From the NCBI GenBank assembly GCA_021442155.1, contig CM038232.1:65205555-65269554 (forward strand): a DNA stretch of 64,000 nt, read 5' to 3'. The notes under the pieces were generated by a model. That model searched no databases, was not told the DNA's origin, and was given only the letters and a program-made list of their open reading frames with translations. Position 1 is the first letter of the stretch, and each line of letters opens with the position of its first letter. This document shows positions 57,778-64,000 of the stretch, piece after piece. Position numbers and translations under genes: made by a program. The DNA is from Cymbidium sinense. Its lineage: Eukaryota > Streptophyta > Magnoliopsida > Asparagales > Orchidaceae.

Positions 57778-59979
57778 TGTGAGTCACTATAGCACCCAAG
57801 AAAGGGGTGAATTAAAAGTTAAATCTTAAATTTTAAGTTTTAATAGAAAATTAATCTTTGATTTTATAATGACAAGATACAATTCTTAATGCAGCAAAAA
57901 CAAAAATACAGTAAAGTAAAGAGAGACAATAGGTAGATCATTTTTACGTGGTTCGACCAAACCCCAAAATTGGCCTACGTCCACGCCTAGCCACCCCTTG
58001 CTAGGAATCCACTAAATGCAAAATAGCTTACAAATAGTACTCTCCTATAACGAGGCGAGTACAACCCCTATAAAAATATATACTCTCCTACAAAGGGGCG
58101 AGTACAACCCCAATATAAATTTTACAACACAAAAAGAAAAAAAATACAAAATAATACATTTTGATAAAATAAATCTCTCACAAATATACCAAGCTATCCA
58201 ATTAAAAAAAAATACACAACTTATAAATGATCACTTTACAACTTAAAATTTTGGCAAGAAAAAATGTTCACTTAATATTATTAAGAAATAATAAAATAAA
58301 TATCTTAAAGTGATCTTACTAATATTGTTTATGTTATTACAATTTGTAGACTAATATAAAAATGATTTTAAAATAAATTCACAATATTCTTTTGCACAAT
58401 AAAATAAATTTCAGCAAAGAATAATTTATTTTATTTTAACCAAAAAATTCTTTCAATTAATGCTAATGATCATAAAATACTTAAATAAAATGTGTATATG
58501 ATAGATCTAAGTAGGCTAGTAAGCTTTTAATTAAAAAGAGGGATCTAGAAAATATAAAAATAATTTCAGCACAATAATTTAATTTAAAATACTTAAAATA
58601 TACTTCTAAAATAGATCTAAGAATAAATGATCTTTCAAAATAAGACTATTGATGAAATATTTCAAGAAACCAAAAGAAATTTGTAGGAAGTTAAAAATTT
58701 CAACAAGTTAAAATATATACTACAAACTATCACAAGAGTTTTTCACAAAAAAATGATTGAGAAACTTTGATGTGAAAAATAATGTCCAAAGACTAATCCA
58801 CCAAAAAGTATAAATTGAAAAGAATAAATAGATGGTGAAAATAGCATGAATAATAAAAAAAGGATTAAGATCAAGAAAACAAACTCAAGTAATTTGAGAA
58901 AGCTTGCTTAGTTGAAGAGTTGAAGCTTCCAAACCAAGGATTTGATCTTGCAATATTTGGAGAACACTTGGAAGGAAAATCTAGGAAATTTTCTTTTAGA
59001 TTTGCTGGAGGGATTTTGAATTTGAATGAGGAATGTTTTCATGAAGAGAATGAGGGCTATTTATAAGCAAGAAGGTTATTTTGAATTATTTCAAAAAAAA
59101 ATATATTATTCTAACATCATGTTATCATCTAATAATTTAACATTCAATAAAAATATAATTTAGATTAAATAAATATTAAATTCAAGCAGCCAAAATTTAG
59201 CTATTCACATGGGAAAGTCAAAAATAATCAAACATGGCTCTTAATATATTGAAAGCATGTAGCATGCATTCATTATTAAAATCAACTAATATTTGAAAAG
59301 TCATAATAAATTCAATTTTAATCAAACGTGGGTCATGTAACCTATCAAATTAAAGGAAAAAAAATCCAAGGAATCCGTTGGAGATGAAATTAGATATAAA
59401 TTTCTTGATTATAAAATGACTTTGGATAAAATACAAAATTTCACATATTTTTGTTAATTTTGAAATATGACATTTAAATATTATGATATAATTTATATAT
59501 AATCATACATATGATAGTTATCATATAACCTTCATATTAAATTAAAATATTTAATTATATTAAGTAAATAAAATAATTACACTTAATAGTCATAATTTAT
59601 TATCATTTATTATTTTGACAATTCAAATGCTATGAAAACATATAATTGAATGTTAATTAGATAGAGATTTATATAAATTAACCTCATTAAAATAATATGT
59701 TAAGTTGTGAGAAAATTTATTCATGCCAATGAACTCATATGAATTTCTAAGATAGTTATAAATGCATATAACATAAAATATTGTATCTTGAGCTTCACAT
59801 TATCTATTTTGATCTATCTTTCATTCTTCTATTTTTGCAATTTCCTTAAACATATTGTGAGATGTATGGGATATGTAATTAGCAATTAATATATTTGAAA
59901 CACATAAAACATATATTAGAACATCCAAGCATTCATTTGTTATCATCAAAATTGATTGGATTGAAAATGAGGCCCAACA
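57778..59979 (-). repeat. 5' LTR of the copia element (right copy)
   Basis: On the + strand begins TGTGAGTCACTATAGCACCC and ends GAGGCCCAACA. Relative to the left LTR it lacks a TTCATTAAG-type segment at the outer end and carries small indels. It contains the TATA box and paired GTACTC/GAGTAC hairpins. Confidence 0.85.
59057..59066 (-). promoter_or_regulatory. TATA box, right copia LTR
   Basis: Minus strand CTTATAAATAGCCCTC context; transcription toward gag would start about 30 bp downstream, giving an R-U5 of about 1.25 kb. Confidence 0.65.
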
Positions 59980-62745
59980 TTAAGTAGTCCCAAGGAGGTT
60001 CTTACCTCACTCCCCTGGTGTAGAACAATGGCGACATACTTGCTTAAAACTTTCATACATTTGAATGCATATTTATCTAATGAATGATCCCCCCTCTTCT
60101 ATTAAAAAGACATGCATTCATATTTTATTCAAGTGGTTGGATTGATTAGTCATGTGATTTAGAGTTCTTTTCTTATACTTTTGTATTAGAATTTATATAG
60201 AGATTTAAATTAATATGAAAAAATAGGTCAACCAAATGAAACATTAATTCTAAGTACATTTTCTTACATCCATCATTTAAGTGTGAGAAGGTATAAATTG
60301 CATGTATAGTAATATTTAGGACTTAATCATATGCATGCTATATATGATGGAAAGAAATGAACAAACATGTGTTATGTGATAGTAATTAATTTCAATTAAT
60401 TTTAAGATTCTTTTCTTATTGAATGATATTATTTAAAGTGAACCCAAACTTATAATTAATGTAAAATATGTAATAAGCCAATCACTAAAGAGAATTGATT
60501 AATTAATTAGCTTTAGATGTGACTTAAGGTAGGGATGAAGGAGAGTGATCCTCTCTTTCCTTCTCTTTATAACATTTAGTTATTTAGTGTAAATCAAGTG
60601 AAATGAAAGAAACATTAAGTAAAATTTACAAATCAATTAAACCACTTAAAAAGAAATCAACCCTTTATAATTAAATGTCCTTCATACTTAGAGAATGATA
60701 ACTCTAAAGCCTAGTTAGAACATACCACACAAGCCTTAATACACACACATCAGATTAAATCATTATTTCTAGCTTTATGTTAGGGCAGTGCATGGTTTGA
60801 TGTATATTTGTTTTATGATGTATTGTTGTAGACTGGATGTTAGGGTGTATGCTTCATAGACTGGATGTTAGGCTATGATTAGCCTAATTATATCTTATGT
60901 AGGAAATTGTGGTTAAGGGGTGCTTAAAAATAAATATAATGCTCTCTTTTGCAGGTCACTTAACCCTTAAGCATAATCTAAATTAAGATAGGTGGACTTG
61001 GTTACCCATGTGTAGGGTGTTAAGTCCAAATTATATATATAACTACTTGGGTTGTATGGTGTGTTTAGTTAACACTTGTCTTGCAAAAGTAGTTAGAGTT
61101 ACTTTCCCAATTTTTGATGTAATTTTATATTAAGAATTAGGATTAGTGTTATGGGGGAATTAGGATGAGCGGAGGCTAGAAGGCTTTGTCCTGGGAGGCT
61201 CCCGTGATGCCTTTGAAGCAAGAAAATCCAAAGGAGGAATGAAGGAGACATGAATAAAGAAGATATGAAGACCCCCATAGCATTTATTCATTTATAATTG
61301 TAATTATTCTTTCATATATCTAAGGGGGTGGAGCTACCCATTTTCTCTTTCGGGGTACGGTTACACCACCGACCTATTATTCTTTTATGTTGAGTTTATA
61401 AATTATTTGATGCTTTGTTTACAATTGTGTAATAGAAATGGAATGTATTTTCTTAGTGTCTTCATGTATGATGATTTAATGTGTGGCCTAGATCAGAGCT
61501 CTTAGGAAAAAAAATTAATTCTTCTATCCCAACTACAACTTATAATTAATTTTCTAAATAACTTATAACCTCATTTAAAGAGCAGGTATTAAATCAAGAT
61601 AATTAAAAGATTTAGCAACCCCTTAGTTGAATGCTGTTTGCTCAATATCATGCATATCATCTTGTTTCATTCTAGTGAAGAGAGGGTTTCCATCCTTGCA
61701 CGATGAGAGATGACTTGACCTTTAAGGGTCTCCCTTATGGTGAAAAATACCTCTTTCTCTCTCATTTAGCCAATAACCTTGTTTCATCATGCATTTAGAC
61801 ATATAAAATCCAATAGCCTTTGCCAAAATGAAGAGTCCAAATCAAATAAAATTTGATAAAATTTGTATTAGACTAGGTCATTATTCATACAACTCATGCT
61901 CTAGTCTCGTAGGGAGTGGGTTTAAGAACTTTAATTTCTTTCTAAATAATAAAAACCTAACCATCTTGCAAAATATATGATTTGACCATATCATTTTAAA
62001 ATGTAGGAGGAGTAAGCTAGCTGCCACTCCAGACAGTTATAAGTCCAATAGTCGGGTGGTTTACCCTCTCTTGTGGAAGTAAACAATATACCCATTTTTC
62101 TCCTTAGATTTAGGACGTGCTTTGGCCCTCGCTAAAGCACCTTAGATTTAGGATCTGAGGTTGCTATTTCCCCTCAAGCTACAAGCATAAATCCTCACCT
62201 CTTAAAGATTTCTACAATCTTGATAAGTCCTAGTTTTCTAATAAAATTTCAACTCAAATATATAATTCTCTCCAATTTTAAATATATAAAGCCCAATCAT
62301 AGGATAGTTTGGGATGCTCACTAGGCTTCCTAGTATGATGTGCATCCCTTACTCATCTCTTTTTGGCTTCAATAATAAGTCTCTCCTTTTGATCTATCCC
62401 ACTTGATTTTCTAAACATAGCCAATTTATTGATAATCTTATCTTTGAAATCTTTGGAGACAACAAATGCCTACTTTAATCGAGAGTATTCCTAAGGAACT
62501 CACCATCCTTAGGGAACTTTAGAACCCAATTGAAATAAATCTTACTTTCTTCATCCATGTAAAGTAGGGGAAAAATCTCTGGTATATTTAAAGACCCATC
62601 ATGCCTTAGGAGTCCTTATTAAGTGATTAGGTCCATTATAGGATAGTGATTTCTATATTTTGAGATAGTGCACTATTCCTTAATGTAGTACTCAATCACC
62701 TCAATAAGTACACCCTCAGATCTGCATGGTGCCCCCCATATACAT
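59980..62745 (+). repeat. Partial giant Tat LTR, copy D
   Basis: Starts inside the LTR at the TTAAGTAGTCCCAAGG block (equivalent to about 23570 in A and 28455 in B) and runs in the same order as B through the TAGACTGGATGTTAGG block, the conserved stem (60911-60972), AATAAA (about 61255), the AGTCCAATAGTCGGGTGGTTTA block (about 62042) and CAGATCTGCATGGT (about 62720). It ends before the LTR terminus and has no primer site. It resembles copy A more than B or C in its first 60 bp. Confidence 0.75.
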
Positions 62746-64000
62746 ATATTTAAAAATAAACACCACAAGAGGTCAAATGCTATGTAATAATTTTTACTTG
62801 TAGGAAGGTGTTACTTATTGAGATTACATATTTTAGAAATAATCACAAGAATAATTTCTTGAAAAATAAAATCTTTAATAGTTGAGAACAATCATACTTA
62901 GGAGCATCATCATCAAGACTAGGGGTGTGCATTAGTTGGTCAGAACCAAAAAACTGAACCAAACTGAGCTTATTTGGTTAATCTGGTTCAATTTTAGAGA
63001 TCAATGTTCAATTTTTGGTTGGGTTTTTTTTATTTGTTCGGTGTTCGATTTGATTTTTTTTTTTAAAAAATATTGGTTTAATAAGAAAAATTGATCAATT
63101 GGTAAAAAAATTTAATTGGGCATGAGGGCTCGGCCGACTCGACCTGTCCACCACTCTGTGAACCGCGTGAACATGTCCTATGTAAAATAAGGGTTTAACT
63201 ATTTAATTCTACTTTGAGTTTTCGACACTTCATTCTTTCGACTGATGTTTTGTTCCCTCTCCTTAGGCATTTGGCCTTCCAATTTTTTTGCCCTAGTCAC
63301 TCATGCCTCACGGAATGATTTGGTGATGTTCTTTGATTCTCTATGCTCTTGACTTCAAGTCTGATTTCGACTCTTTGAGAGGTATGAACTCAATCCCATC
63401 TCTTCTTAGTTATATACTAGTTGATGGTCATTCTTCATTGATTCTATATTGTGGCCTTTATCTTTGGGGTAATTGTTGTAGACCCGTAATCAAGGAAGAA
63501 TCGAAGAAGGGGTAGCCTTTTGTAGGTGACATTTATCTAATTTTAATTGTTGCCTTTGAGATTGTCTTCCACTTCCTATATTCTTTGTTGCTATTTGATT
63601 TTGATGGAGCTAGGGTTTGAAGTTGAAGTTGATGTTCCTAGTGATTGAATGACCTACTGTATGTCTATAGTTATGCAAGGTATATTAGTATTCATTCATT
63701 ATGATGAGTTGATGACTGCTAGAAAATGCATTATCTTTTTTCTTTTGTTGTCAGATGACTGAAAAGAGGATATTTACATTATTTTTGCAACCTTATAAGT
63801 TATAAGGATTGAATCTTGATGTAGTCTTCAAACATATTTATGTATTGCTCATTTTAGTGAGTTGGGAGTTGCGACTTGGGTGGTTGGATTTTGTATTTGT
63901 AATGGTTGAATGAATAAGTTATTTTCTATTTTCTTTGGGTTGTCGGATGGATGAACCAAACTTTCTTGATTTTTTGTGCAAGTCTATAATGTTGTCATCA
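62746..64000. other. Unassigned sequence, no gene seen
   Basis: No conserved domain in any frame. At about 62925-63115 a stretch starting AGGGGTGTGCATTAGTTGGT and containing repeated GGTT(C/T)(A/G)(A/G)TTTT words, followed by T-runs, looks like the edge of a common plant interspersed repeat, but I cannot name it. The 60-codon frame 63333-63515 is unsupported. Base composition from 63120 on is less AT-rich than the DNA before it. Confidence 0.4.

Larger units (their letters stand above)
50525..59979 (-). mobile_element. Sirevirus-like Ty1/copia retrotransposon, minus strand
   Basis: Full-structure element of about 9.5 kb: LTRs at 50525-52749 and 57778-59979, primer site inside the right LTR, then (minus strand) gag with two zinc knuckles, protease, integrase, RT and RNase H, and a polypurine tract beside the left LTR. 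The order protease-integrase-RT defines copia. A long gag with CCHC motif and the repeated GGGGGAGA-type tracts before the 3' LTR point to Sireviruses. Stops in integrase and RT make it defective. It truncates the 3' LTR of the giant Tat element. No target-site duplication is present. Confidence 0.85.

Noticed and set aside
57940..57975. ACGTGGTTCGACC in the copia LTR as part of a tRNA gene (T-loop-like GGTTCGA)
   Set aside because: No acceptor or anticodon stem could be formed around it, and it is part of the LTR repeated at 50736, where the site reads ATGTGGTTCGGC.
63333..63515. 60-codon frame near the right edge as a host gene exon
   Set aside because: No start context, domain or splice signals that I can support; short frames of this size are common here by chance.

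Overview
This is non-genic plant DNA made almost entirely of decayed LTR retrotransposons. No intact host protein-coding gene, rRNA, tRNA, CRISPR array or prokaryotic-type operon is supported. The evidence for a flowering plant (or at least a plant with a large genome) is the co-occurrence of Ty3/gypsy elements of the Tat lineage, recognised by a second, archaeal-like RNase H domain, with a Ty1/copia element of Sirevirus type, all nested in AT-rich sequence full of stop codons. I cannot name the species.

Layout. 1-8829: remnants of two GC-richer Tat-type gypsy elements lying tail to tail. The 3' end of one (+ strand, cut by the window edge) faces a nearly complete but shattered one on the minus strand (integrase, RNase H, RT, protease, gag, primer binding site and 5' LTR, read from about 4400 up to 8829). 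8830-11380: AT-rich sequence with simple repeats, two local tandem duplications and the remains of a copia LTR with a tRNA-Met-type primer site. 11381-19563: AT-rich, gene-free sequence that includes an old inverted copy of the large LTR family described next.

19564-50524 is the main object. It is a giant Ogre-like Tat retrotransposon (+ strand) whose 5' LTR alone is about 7.4 kb (23813-31197). The LTR is followed by a tRNA-Arg-type primer site, a hairpin-rich leader, broken gag, protease, RT, RNase H, archaeal-type RNase H and integrase, a 3' untranslated region of degenerate tandem repeats, and a 3' LTR starting at 44316. The element sits inside an older, truncated LTR of the same family (19564-23812). 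50525-59979: a 9.5-kb Sirevirus-like copia element on the minus strand with both LTRs, which cuts off the 3' LTR of the giant element. 59980-62745: another partial copy of the giant LTR. 62746-64000: unassigned.

All coding regions carry stops or frameshifts, so nothing here is expected to be autonomous. The most interesting material is non-coding. The giant LTR carries an array of TTGACC (W-box-like) motifs in its presumed U3 and several stem-loops whose paired bases change together between copies. The leader contains three similar hairpins in series, and the 3' untranslated region contains a repeat array of about 320 bp period. These suggest a structured, possibly regulated retrotransposon RNA. 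They are inferred from reading the sequence by eye; no alignment or folding program was run.
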